A stretch of DNA of 64,000 bases, taken from positions 3,596,001 to 3,660,000 of the forward strand of contig JAJUBI010000003.1 of assembly GCA_022419385.1 (NCBI GenBank), given 5' to 3'. The stretch is from Paraconiothyrium sp. Pb-2020 (Eukaryota; Ascomycota; Dothideomycetes; Pleosporales; Didymosphaeriaceae). Within the stretch, counting starts at the first letter, position 1. The number at the start of each line of letters is the position of its first letter. Made by a program: the position numbers and the translations under genes. Positions 31,539-41,231 of the stretch are shown here, piece after piece. Below the pieces are notes generated by a model that worked only from the letters and a program-made list of their open reading frames with translations, was not told the origin of the DNA and did no database searches.

Positions 31539-32948
31539 GCTCGACGGAGACGGCGATTGGCCCTCATTGCAGCTTCAAATCGAGAAGGGCGGGTCGAGGG
31601 TTGGCAGAGTTACCGGATCGGGTAGTGCGTGAAGCGGTGGTGGAGGCCCAAGGTGCAAGGTTGAGCGAGGGCAGCATTGCCGGGGTGTGGACGTGGATGC
31701 GCAGGCGAGTGGCGAGTGATTGGCAGGGGCGGGCGGGATGCGGCTTCCCGACCTAGGCCGAGACTGGGGCTCGTCTCACTCACCTTGGGACGCAGCCGGG
31801 TGCAGTGTCGCGAATGCCATGCTGGTGGACGCCGCACGAAGTCTGCGATGGTGTACTGCTCCGAGAAAAACCACCGCTGGGGATGCCACCATCCACGTGA
31901 AGGGGCCCGGAAAATGTGCGCTTGGCTTGCAGATTTCCGTCCTCGTGCAGCAGCTCGCGGCCACGAAGAGCCAACCATGCGCCCGCGCCTCAGGCCGACT
32001 TGACTCCAGGGACGCAGCTAAGCCGTGGATTGGGCGGCTCGCGCGTGCAGTGCATGCACAACAACACACCGTGGCGGACAGCGCAGAGGCAGAGGGACAT
32101 GGCCGTGAGCGCGAGGCGTGTGGATGGCGGCGGTGCCTGTGGTGGCATGGACAGGGTCTCGCTGGGCTTGTCGAGCCCCGGTCCATGCTGGAGCAGTGGG
32201 ATGCATTGCATTCGGGGGATCCTCGAGTCCGCTGTCCTGTCGACTAATTGGAGCGAGACGAGGCGGTGAGACCAACGCGCTGCTGCTTAAGTCGAAGGCC
32301 TGCCCCTTTGCATGCTGCTCCCCTTTTTGCTGCTCGTCCGTCTGCGCTCGCCGCACACTCGTCGCCGCACATAACCTCCTCCGGCACCCTTCCGGACGCT
32401 TGCAGATTGCCGCCTCCACATCCTGAGGGCCTTCGCAAAACGCCCCTTCTAGCCCTCCCGAGCTTCCTCCTTTTGTTCTGGCCGATCCACAAGCCGCCAA
32501 TCTCCCTGGGACTTAAGTAGTCAGATCGCCCGCGCGCACTCTTCACCGAGTGCTGCTATTTTCAAGTCTCGTGGAACCCTTGTTCAGGTCACCTGGGAGC
32601 CTTGCACGCAGCGGCTGACAACCGAGCTGAGGAACACTATTGGACCGCGCACACCCTCGGAGCCTTGCAAACGGTCAACTGTGCACTGTCACGCATACGA
32701 ATAAGCAGGGTTAGACTCTGGGTGCTTTTTGAAGAAAAGGGAGGCGCCACCGGCCAGCTTATTTACTTCTTCTGCCTGTTTCCTCGGGTCACGGTCCATA
32801 CGAGTCACCATCAGACCACGGCACAAGTCGTCAGCCCGATAGCTGAACCGCGACACCACTCCGAGAGGCACGACGCAACACTGCGCACTCTACGACTGCA
32901 CCCTCGAGGGCAAAATTCGGGGGCGTCGCGCTCTCCCACACAACAGCC
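31539..32948. other. GC-rich divergent promoter region
   Basis: 1.4 kb between divergent genes. By eye 31550-32560 is clearly richer in G+C than the flanks and has open frames of 100-175 codons on both strands, none resembling a protein. The last 400 bp should be the promoter and leader of the next gene. Confidence 0.45.
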
Positions 32949-33776
32949 ATGCACAGAAAGAACCCAATCTCCGTCCTCGTCTACAACGCGCTTTTTCCTA
33001 ATCCCTCGCCCAATGACCCGCCTTCCTTCTCCGCACATCTCTCCAAGAATCTCGTCGGTGAGGTTCGCATCGAAACCGCCACTTTCTACGGCTCGCTCGA
33101 CACTATCGAAGCGCGATACCCAGGCCTCAATTACGCCCACGCCCCGCATCGCAAGCGCCTCGGTCGCTTCCCGCATCACAGAAAGCTGTTCGATGCCTTC
33201 GACAGACTGGGCCTGACCGACAGCGAGATCCAGGGCTTTTGCAGATGGGAAGGCACACTCTGGGCGCGGGAACGGTACGAGCGCGACGAGGGCGTCAAGG
33301 TACGGGACACGACGGGCATGGAGATCACAGAATGGGTTGACCGGAGGAGAACGACTTCTTCCAGAGGGAAGAACGGCATCAATGTCAAGACCGACATCGA
33401 AGTCGAGATCGAAGAAATGCCCTCTTCCACAGAGATCACCGACCCTGTACGACCTGTAGACACAGAGATGCAGGATTCCAGCGACGAGGAGGAGGAGGAG
33501 GGAGAAGAGGGAGAAGAGCAGGTCCTGGACGAGAGCGTGGGGTTTGCGCTCAACCAGCGGCTCATGCAGGCGGCGGCGTTGCGAGAGCAGGGTCAGGACG
33601 CGCCTATGGATCCAGAGTGGGAGCAATATCTAAAGGATGCGCAAGAGCGCGGCGAGCATCTCGGTGAGGCAACAAGAGAGGTGCTGAGGACCATGGCAGG
33701 CGAACTCGCAAGAGTGAACCCGTCCGAAGGCCCATCCGCGCCTACGCAGCCATACCCTCCTGCTGCTCCGGCGTGA
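32949..33776 (+). CDS. Conserved-looking acidic protein of unknown function
   Basis: Single exon of 275 residues. The N-terminal 120 residues look folded and well ordered (ISVLVYNALFPNPSPND..., then HRKRLGRFPHHRKLFDAFDRLGLTDSEIQGFCRWEGTLWARERYE), rich in aromatic and basic residues. After them come a Thr/Arg linker, a very acidic run (SSDEEEEEGEEGEEQ, about 178-192) and a helical segment ending in a Pro/Ala tail. There is no signal peptide or membrane helix. I do not recognise the family. Composition and the even hydrophobic pattern of the first half argue that it is a real gene, and the acidic run suggests a nuclear or nucleic-acid-associated protein, which is a guess. Confidence 0.65.
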   Translation: MHRKNPISVLVYNALFPNPSPNDPPSFSAHLSKNLVGEVRIETATFYGSLDTIEARYPGLNYAHAPHRKRLGRFPHHRKLFDAFDRLGLTDSEIQGFCRWEGTLWARERYERDEGVKVRDTTGMEITEWVDRRRTTSSRGKNGINVKTDIEVEIEEMPSSTEITDPVRPVDTEMQDSSDEEEEEGEEGEEQVLDESVGFALNQRLMQAAALREQGQDAPMDPEWEQYLKDAQERGEHLGEATREVLRTMAGELARVNPSEGPSAPTQPYPPAAPA

Positions 33777-34781
33777 GCTTTTTCATCATTTCTTCCATCT
33801 CGGTTGGCATCTTGCATTCAATACCCAATTTAGCACCCACCACGCATCCCGCCTACCACCAGCCGCGCAGGGCATCCCTTGCAGCGCATACACGATCTTC
33901 CCCACCACACCGCGCGACAACTTTGTTCTACATATATGAAGCACTGCATGGCGTCTCGAAGGCGTTATTGGGCCCACAGGGGTTCCGGTCCCGTGGATTT
34001 TGGATAGAACCTAGGTGGCTAGCTAGGAGTAACAGCCACACTGGAGGGCACTCATCATCATTATCTTGTTGATTGGAAGGCGGTAGCATAGAATTCGTCC
34101 TCGACATATTTGGTACGCATGGCATCAGTAGCGATAATGAAGAGAACCAAGTTTTCGCTCGAATGGAGCCAAGTAGCTTAGTATTCGCAACTTTTGGTTG
34201 GCCGAAATAAATCCGCTTGCCACGCGGCTGTACGATGTTGACGAATTCATACCCAGATGTGACTGGCTGCCAGCTCATCCACGTCAGATGGGGTTATCGC
34301 GTCGAACGTCGGTCGACTCATACTCCCCTACTCTGGCTTGCGCTAGAGCGCACAGTATATAGGAAATGTGCCGCCGACCTGGGTACAGTCGTCGATGACA
34401 TGAAAACGACGGTCTTACTGTTTTGTTGAGATCACTGCGTGATGCGGTGGCTTGCAAACGTCACGCGAAGACTGCGAACTAGAAAATGATGAACCCACGC
34501 TTCGGACAGAATTCGAGGTGTGCCATCTTCAGTGAATAACTTCAGCTCCCTTTTCAGCTTCACCGACATGGTAGACTCGTGCATCGTTTGCCCGTAGTCC
34601 CGCACGTCTGGAAAACGCTTGTAAATGCAATGCTTCTTATGTCCATGTTGCGCACCCGGGAAAGTGACGTTCCAGCTTCAAAGCGCATCGCCTTAAAGCG
34701 GCCTGCATCGAAGAGGACTATCCTCTCCCAATCAGTCATGTCATATCTCATAAATGTGATGTTTCGAATCATCACACGCCC
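33777..34781. other. Intergenic region between convergent genes
   Basis: 1 kb between the acidic protein and the 3' end of CSN7. Only short random frames are seen, with no repeat or RNA gene. Confidence 0.5.
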
Positions 34782-35659
34782 TCAACCAAGCCTCTTTCCC
34801 AAGCCCGAGAATCCGCCTGCAAACCCCCGCTTCGTACCCCTCGTTTGCCTCCCGCTGCCACCTTGCTCATCCACATCCATCATATCCTCATAGCCCTCAT
34901 CGCGCCTCTGCCCTCCGCCTTTTCCCTTGTCCTCGCTCAGCTGCAGCATAACCTCCAAGGCCCGTTCCTTCTTCCGCCTCAGCATTTCGCGCTCCACAGC
35001 TGCTTTCCTGACCTCCGCAACGCGCAATTCCAGATCCTGGAGCGCGGAGTCGCACCGGTTCGACCAGTTGGCGAGGGTGGCTTGCAGCGCAGGGAGCGAG
35101 CCCGGTGCGAGGTCACGAGGGGGTGCAACGCTGGTAACTGAAACAACGGAGTGTGCTGGGTCGAGGGTGGCGGTGAGGAGGCCGGCGTAGATGGCGGTTG
35201 TGAGGAGTTGTTCGAGGGCGCGCGGGGTAGAGAGGTCGAGTGCGGACATCAGCGCGGGGTATGTGAGGGTTGAGTGGGAACGGGCTAGTGGGAGGAGGGA
35301 GAGCATGAGGAGCTTCTTGTGCTGTTTGTCTGAGAGTTTAGGAAGGTCGCTACGGCCTGCAAAGTCATCAGAATCATACTCAAGACGCCGTGGCGATAGC
35401 CTCTTGAATTGTAGGTCTACGCACCCTTATAGTCTGCCCATGTTCCCCAGGCGAAGATTTCGAGCAATGTGAGGTACGGTGCGTGTTCAGATTCTCTTAG
35501 TTTCTGGATGCTGGGGGTGTGTATAAGTTCTGCGAAGACGAATGTGTTTGGCGCCGAGGTAGCTTGGGTTACGAGGTCGCTTGCTGCTCGTGGGGAGGTT
35601 GCTGTCTTGCTGAGTGCGAGAAAAGGTTCCAGTGCGTTGAGCGCTTTAGTCTGCTCCAT
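34782..35659 (-). CDS. csn7: COP9 signalosome subunit 7, PCI domain
   Basis: Two exons, 35659-35425 and 35356-34782, give 269 residues. Residues 1-80 are the helical repeat part (ALEPFLALSKTATSPRAASDLVTQATSAPNTFVFAELI...EIFAWGTWADYK). Residues 90-165 are the PCI winged helix (LPKLSDKQHKKLLMLSLLPLA...TPRALEQLLTTAIYAGLL). A long C-terminal helix rich in Glu/Arg/Lys follows, then a Gly-rich disordered tail. The COP9 signalosome removes Nedd8 from cullins, and subunit 7 sits in the PCI ring. The short hydrophobic, Ser-rich N-terminus is typical of Csn7. The splice junction (KG-RSDLPKL) restores the conserved sequence. The nearby F-box and RING genes belong to the ubiquitin system too, but this is probably coincidence. 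Confidence 0.85.
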
Positions 35660-36745
35660 TGTGATGATTGCGCAAGCTTAGTACTGGTCTGATAGTTGGA
35701 AGGAAGCAGTTGTGTAAAAGGCGCAACCTTTGGAAAGGTGGTATCGGATCTTGAAGCACTGTAGTCAACAGGCAGCTGTACGCCCAGGCAGGTGCTATCG
35801 ATAAGAGTGATTAGGTAAGGGCTGTCGAGCGCATGGTGCACGTGCCCTTGAATCCGCCCGACGTCCGGGATCAAGGCCGTTCGCGCTATTGAAGGTTTTC
35901 ATCTATTTACACACATATTGGTAATCATGCACATGACCCATACTGCGCCCGGTCCTCTCAGATATCTGTCTTCAGGGCCTCTGTTGATGGGGCGCTGTCA
36001 CGCGCAGGTACGCTCGTATGGTGGCGCCGTAGTCGCTTGTGGCCACACCCATATGCGGGTTTCAATAGAACGCCAGAGGCATCCAGGCATTAGCCCTACA
36101 CAAGGGACTCGGCTCCGCGAAAAGATACTCCGTGCCTAGAGAGCCAGGAACCGGCTCAGGCGCGGAGCTAGCTCGTCGCACGTCAAGCTCAAACGGTTCC
36201 TAGTTTCAGTGGAGTGCCAAGTGTGAAACATCGTCCTTCCACGAAGCGAAACGGCAGCACAACAACATTAATTCTGCCTGCGGCACCTTTCCTACTCTTT
36301 TCTCATCGCTCTGTGAGCGCTGGTCGTATCGTCAGCGAAGGTGACCATTTCCAAGCATTCATTCAGCTGGTGGCGTGAGTCCGGATCCCTCAGCGAACTC
36401 AGCCTATAAGCTTCTAGCGCCCAACCCTCCCTCGACGGCCCGCCATTCGTGGCTGCAGATCGGTACGCGGCTTCCACCGTAACGGTACATCAAGACATCT
36501 GGCATTGTTATAACGAAGGCTGGCCTTCTACATCTGCCGACCCGACCGAGCGCCCCCAGTATATATTGGCTTCTCGGCGGGATATTGCTGCATGCGGTAG
36601 CACGGCATCGTCCGGCACCCCCTTCGACGACCGCCTCACGAGGCTCGCTGCACCTCCCCGCTGCTGACCAACGCGAGATACGCCCGAAACAAGCTCCGAA
36701 TAGCTTCTCTCCTTCGCAGTAATTATTCGATACTCTCTGTACATA
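35660..36745. other. Divergent promoter region of CSN7 and the copper ATPase
   Basis: 1.09 kb with no credible gene. No clear copper-response element was found by eye. Confidence 0.45.
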
Positions 36746-39700
36746 ATGGCGCCCTCCACGACGGCTGCGAGCGGCGCAACGGCGCACATGGCGACTACAA
36801 CCCTGAAGGTCGGAGGGATGACCTGTGGCGCATGCACGTCCTCGGTGGAGTCGGGCTTTCAGGGCGTGAATGGAGTAGGAACTGTGTCTGTCAGTCTGGT
36901 TATGGAGCGGGCGGTGGTACAGCACGACCCTGAAGTCATATCGGCGGAGCAGGTGGCAGAGATAATAGAGGACCGAGGGTTTGACGCAGAGGTCTTGTCC
37001 TCAGACGTACCGTTGGCTGCGCCGGATGACTTCTTGAGCGACTCGGAAGAGGAGGACGAAGCGGAAGAGTCATCGATAGCAACTACAACGCTGTCAGTGG
37101 AAGGCATGACCTGCGGCGCGTGCACATCGGCAGTGGAGGGAGCTTTCAAAGATGTCGCAGGCATTAAGCACTTCAGCATATCGTTATTATCGGAGCGCGC
37201 CATCATCGAACACGATACGAAGATAATATCTCCGGCGACCCTGGCAGAGACGATCGAGGATGCAGGCTTCGATGCGAAGGTTTTGGATACAGTGACTCAG
37301 GTATCGGAAAGACCACGGAGTAAGAAGGACAAGAAGAACAAGACCTTGACAACAACAATCGATGTCGAGGGTATGACATGTGGCGCCTGCACGTCTGCGA
37401 TCGAAAGTGGTTTCAAGGATGTCGAGGGTGTCTACCAGTTCAACATCAGCTTACTCGCAAACCGCGCCGTGTTGGTCCACGACCCAGCGAAGCTTACCGC
37501 AGAGCAAATAGTAGAAATCATCGAGGACCGAGGGTTCGATGCCAGGGTGTTGTCATCTGTGGATGGAAGTGTACAACAAGCCTCAGCAAATGATGGTCCC
37601 ATTCACCTCAAAGTCTATGGGCTTCCAACCCAGACAGCAGCAGAGGAACTTGAAGCATTACTCCGAAAGCGGCCAGGTGTCAAATCTGCAACAATCAACT
37701 TCGGCACGTCGCGAGCAGTCATTCAAAGAGACCCCCAAATTATTAGTCTGCGAGCGACGGTCGAGAACATCGAAGCTGCGGGCTACAATGCCATCGTTTC
37801 CGACTCTGACGATAACAACGCTCAACTAGAATCTCTTGCAAAGACTAAGGAGATTATGGAATGGAAGCGAGCCGTCAAAATTTCTGCCTGCTTCGCGGTG
37901 CCAGTGTTTTTGACTAGCATGTTGTTCCCCATGTTCTTGCCATTCCTCGACTACGGAAGCTTCCGTATCCTACCCGGTGTCTATCTTGGCGATTTGGTCT
38001 GTCTTGGTCTTACTATTCCTGTTCAATTTGGCATCGGCAAGCGGTTCTATGTTTCCGCATACAAATCTCTCAGTCATGGCTCGCCTACGATGGATGTCTT
38101 AGTTGTTTTGGGAACTTCGGCCGCATTCTTCTTCAGCTGCGCTTCGATGCTTGTCTCACTGCTCATCCCGCCTCACTCAAAGCCTACCACCTTGTTCGAT
38201 ACCAGCACTATGTTGATCACATTTATCTCCATTGGTCGCTATCTTGAGAACAGTGCTAAAGGCCAGACATCGAAGGCATTGTCGCGACTTATGTCTCTGG
38301 CTCCGTCTATGGCTACTATCTACGCCGACCCCATCGCCGCCGCCAAGGCTGCTGAAGGATGGGACATTGGGGATGAGAAGGATTCACGTCAATCAATGGA
38401 AGGCAATGCTATCGAAGAGAAGGTCATCGCCACTGAGCTCATTGAAGTTGGCGATGTGGTCATTCTCCGGCCTGGTGATAAGATTCCGGCCGATGGCACT
38501 GTCACTCATGGAGAGTCCTATGTGGACGAAAGCATGGTCACGGGTGAAGCGATGCCGATCCTCAAGAAGAAAGGCACCCTACTTGTGGCAGGTACTGTCA
38601 ACGGCGCTGGCAGGCTGGACTTCGTCGTGACCAGAGCCGGACGTGACACGCAACTTAGCCAGATTGTGCGTCTCGTGCAAGAAGCGCAGACAAGCCGCGC
38701 TCCCATTCAACGCTTGGCCGATACTGTCGCCGGATATTTTGTTCCCATTATCATCACCCTCGGTCTGGCCACATTCGTTGCTTGGATGGTACTGAGCCAT
38801 GTTCTTCCGTACCCACCAAAGGTCTTCCTCGACCATGCCAGTGGTGGCAAGCTCATGGTATGCGTGAAGCTCTGCATCGCCGTCGTCGTTTTCGCCTGTC
38901 CTTGCGCTCTCGGCTTGGCTACACCAACAGCCGTCATGGTTGGTACTGGTGTAGGTGCTGAGAATGGAATCCTCGTCAAAGGTGGTGCTGCCCTTGAGAC
39001 TGCTACCAAGGTCAACCACATCGTATTTGACAAGACCGGCACGCTTACTGTGGGAAAAATGAGCGTCTCCAAGGCCGACATCAAGGGCGAGTGGAGTACA
39101 GATTCGAAGAAGAATCTCTGGTGGACTCTTATCGGTCTCGCTGAGATGGGCTCAGAGCATCCCATTGCCAAGGCTATCGTTGGGTCTGCTAAGGAAAACC
39201 TTCGACTTGGCCCTGAAGGTCACCTTGATGGCTCTGTAGGCGATTTTGAAGCCGTCGTTGGCAAAGGTATCGCTGCGACGGTGGAAGCTGCTTTGTCGCG
39301 CGATCGCACCCGGTACCGTGTTTTTATCGGAAACGCTGAGTATCTCCTCTCCGAGGGTGTCAATGTTCCTGACTTCGTTGACGAACCTCTCACTCCGGCT
39401 GCCACGCGATCTGCGAACCCTAGGGCAGGTACTCAGACGCGCTCTGCTGGCATTACGACAATCCACACAGCCATCGACAAGACCTACACCGGTACACTGT
39501 CTCTCTCTGATACGATCAAGCCGTCAGCTCGCGCCGCCGTCCTTGCTCTCCGTCGCCTCGGTATGACAGCCTCTATCGTCACTGGCGACACTTCATCGTC
39601 TGCTCTCGTTGTCGCAGCCCAAGTCGGTATCGACTCTGAAGATGTCCACGCCTCCGCCAAACCCGCCGACAAGAAAGCCATCATCGCAGACCTCCAGTCT

Positions 39701-40264
39701 CGCGGCAAGGTCGTCGGTATGGTTGGTGACGGCATCAACGACTCGCCTGCCCTCGCCTCAGCAGACATCGGCATCGCACTGTCCACCGGCACAGACGTCG
39801 CCATGGAAGCTGCCTCCATCGTCCTCATGAGTACCACGGACCTCCTCGCCATCCCTGCCTCCCTCTGTCTCAGCAAAGCCATCTTCAACCGCATCAAGAT
39901 GAACCTCGCCTGGGCGTGTATGTATAACGTTGTCGGCCTGCCCTTCGCCATGGGCTTCTTTCTTCCCTGGGGTTTCAGCCTGCATCCCATGGCTGCGGGC
40001 GCGGCAATGGCGTCTTCCTCTGTGTCCGTCGTGACTAGCTCGTTGCTCCTAAAGTTCTGGAGGCGACCGAACTGGATGAAGGTCTCGACGCTTGATCCCG
40101 CTGCCGAGGTCCCGGAGAGCGAGAAGGAGGTGGAGAGGCTAGGATTCGCAAAGAGGGGGCTCTTCAGCACTGCAGTGGAATGGGTTAAAGAGACTATCGC
40201 GGCGAGGAGAAGGAACAGGGAGGAGGCGGGGTATGTGCCGTTGCAGAACATGGCAGAGCATTGA
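36746..40264 (+). CDS. ccc2: Copper-transporting P1B-type ATPase (Ccc2/ATP7-like)
   Basis: Single exon of 1172 residues. Three N-terminal metal-binding HMA domains each carry GMTCGACTS (about residues 24, 120 and 213). A fourth HMA-like fold (about 285-350, VKSATINFGTSRAVIQRDPQ) has lost both cysteines. The core has the actuator TGEA (about 598), the transmembrane CPC (about 717-719), the phosphorylation site DKTGTLT (D about 761), SEHPIAKAI and GDGINDSPAL (about 994), i.e. a complete pump. The family loads copper into the late Golgi for multicopper oxidases. The C-terminal tail is short and basic. An ATG at 36788 would only drop 14 low-complexity residues. Lack of introns in so long a gene is unusual here. 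Confidence 0.95.
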   Translation: MAPSTTAASGATAHMATTTLKVGGMTCGACTSSVESGFQGVNGVGTVSVSLVMERAVVQHDPEVISAEQVAEIIEDRGFDAEVLSSDVPLAAPDDFLSDSEEEDEAEESSIATTTLSVEGMTCGACTSAVEGAFKDVAGIKHFSISLLSERAIIEHDTKIISPATLAETIEDAGFDAKVLDTVTQVSERPRSKKDKKNKTLTTTIDVEGMTCGACTSAIESGFKDVEGVYQFNISLLANRAVLVHDPAKLTAEQIVEIIEDRGFDARVLSSVDGSVQQASANDGPIHLKVYGLPTQTAAEELEALLRKRPGVKSATINFGTSRAVIQRDPQIISLRATVENIEAAGYNAIVSDSDDNNAQLESLAKTKEIMEWKRAVKISACFAVPVFLTSMLFPMFLPFLDYGSFRILPGVYLGDLVCLGLTIPVQFGIGKRFYVSAYKSLSHGSPTMDVLVVLGTSAAFFFSCASMLVSLLIPPHSKPTTLFDTSTMLITFISIGRYLENSAKGQTSKALSRLMSLAPSMATIYADPIAAAKAAEGWDIGDEKDSRQSMEGNAIEEKVIATELIEVGDVVILRPGDKIPADGTVTHGESYVDESMVTGEAMPILKKKGTLLVAGTVNGAGRLDFVVTRAGRDTQLSQIVRLVQEAQTSRAPIQRLADTVAGYFVPIIITLGLATFVAWMVLSHVLPYPPKVFLDHASGGKLMVCVKLCIAVVVFACPCALGLATPTAVMVGTGVGAENGILVKGGAALETATKVNHIVFDKTGTLTVGKMSVSKADIKGEWSTDSKKNLWWTLIGLAEMGSEHPIAKAIVGSAKENLRLGPEGHLDGSVGDFEAVVGKGIAATVEAALSRDRTRYRVFIGNAEYLLSEGVNVPDFVDEPLTPAATRSANPRAGTQTRSAGITTIHTAIDKTYTGTLSLSDTIKPSARAAVLALRRLGMTASIVTGDTSSSALVVAAQVGIDSEDVHASAKPADKKAIIADLQSRGKVVGMVGDGINDSPALASADIGIALSTGTDVAMEAASIVLMSTTDLLAIPASLCLSKAIFNRIKMNLAWACMYNVVGLPFAMGFFLPWGFSLHPMAAGAAMASSSVSVVTSSLLLKFWRRPNWMKVSTLDPAAEVPESEKEVERLGFAKRGLFSTAVEWVKETIAARRRNREEAGYVPLQNMAEH

Positions 40265-41231
40265 GGAAGTAGAAAGTGTTCAAAGGTGTTTCTTACTGTT
40301 GATGTTGACGTTCATGTTGGATACCTCAAGCACGTGGCTGCTGTTCCTATATTTTCCTTACTCCTTAGCATGCACGACGCACTGTATATATCCGTGATTT
40401 TCTTGAATAAATCTCTTTACCGCTATGGCTAGCTAGCAAACATTGCGTGATGTTGCTACAACGTCCTAGTCAGTATCGTTGAATTGGGATACTGGGCGAT
40501 CGAACAACGAATCCTTCTCTTGCTAGAACGCCTGCATTGCTGGACCTTTGCTGAAATGCACCTTCCATGGCTCAGCTCCACCTCAGAGGGCACTTTCGCA
40601 CTAAGCCCGCCCATCTGCCCGCGATGTTCCGTCCGTCAGTCATACATAGCACTTCCGTACCAACGCGCATATTCTCGAATAAACCACACAGCCACCCTAC
40701 GCGCTATGACACCTTTTGAGGTTTGTATTGCGGAAGCGGCCCCTACTGGAACAGTTCATTAACATTGTTTGGGACCCTTCGGCTCGCTAACCATGGGTCA
40801 ATTGTTCAGCCTGACTGCTCAGGGTGGACCCCACATGCTTTCCAGACCTCACTCGTCCCAGGAATACGGGCACTATACACCATTAGCGCATCTCCATTTT
40901 CTCTACAAGAGGCGCTGCTGCCTGAGAACGATCCGTATTCCATGGGTTCTCAGGCTGGCTGACGTGAGAAGACAACCTTGGAACCTGGATGGTCAATTTG
41001 GCTCCGTGTAATAGCTCGTCTTCAGCTGTTGAACCTTGCCGGCTTCAGCTTTGTTACACAGAACTCCACCCCACCCACCCTCGGCGACCCTTTTGTCTCA
41101 CTGTGCCAGGCCACAGGGAATGACGCGTCTAGAGCCATCGGTGCGAACATGGGCTATCAGTACTTGAACGATGGAGGGGTCTATCCATGTTTTTGCTTCG
41201 GCACCAGTTTCTTCGCCTTGATCCGGCAACC
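40265..41231. other. Intergenic region between the copper ATPase and the GMC-hydrolase gene
   Basis: 967 bp with short frames only. It should hold the ATPase terminator and the promoter of the GMC-hydrolase gene. Confidence 0.5.

Noticed and set aside
31720..32500. 160-175 codon frames on both strands in the GC-rich island
   Set aside because: GC-rich DNA lacks stops by composition. Neither product shows a domain, signal or regular hydrophobic pattern.
39484..40251. 255-codon minus-strand frame inside the copper ATPase
   Set aside because: It mirrors the strongly conserved coding strand and its product is an unstructured Arg/Ser/Ala mix.
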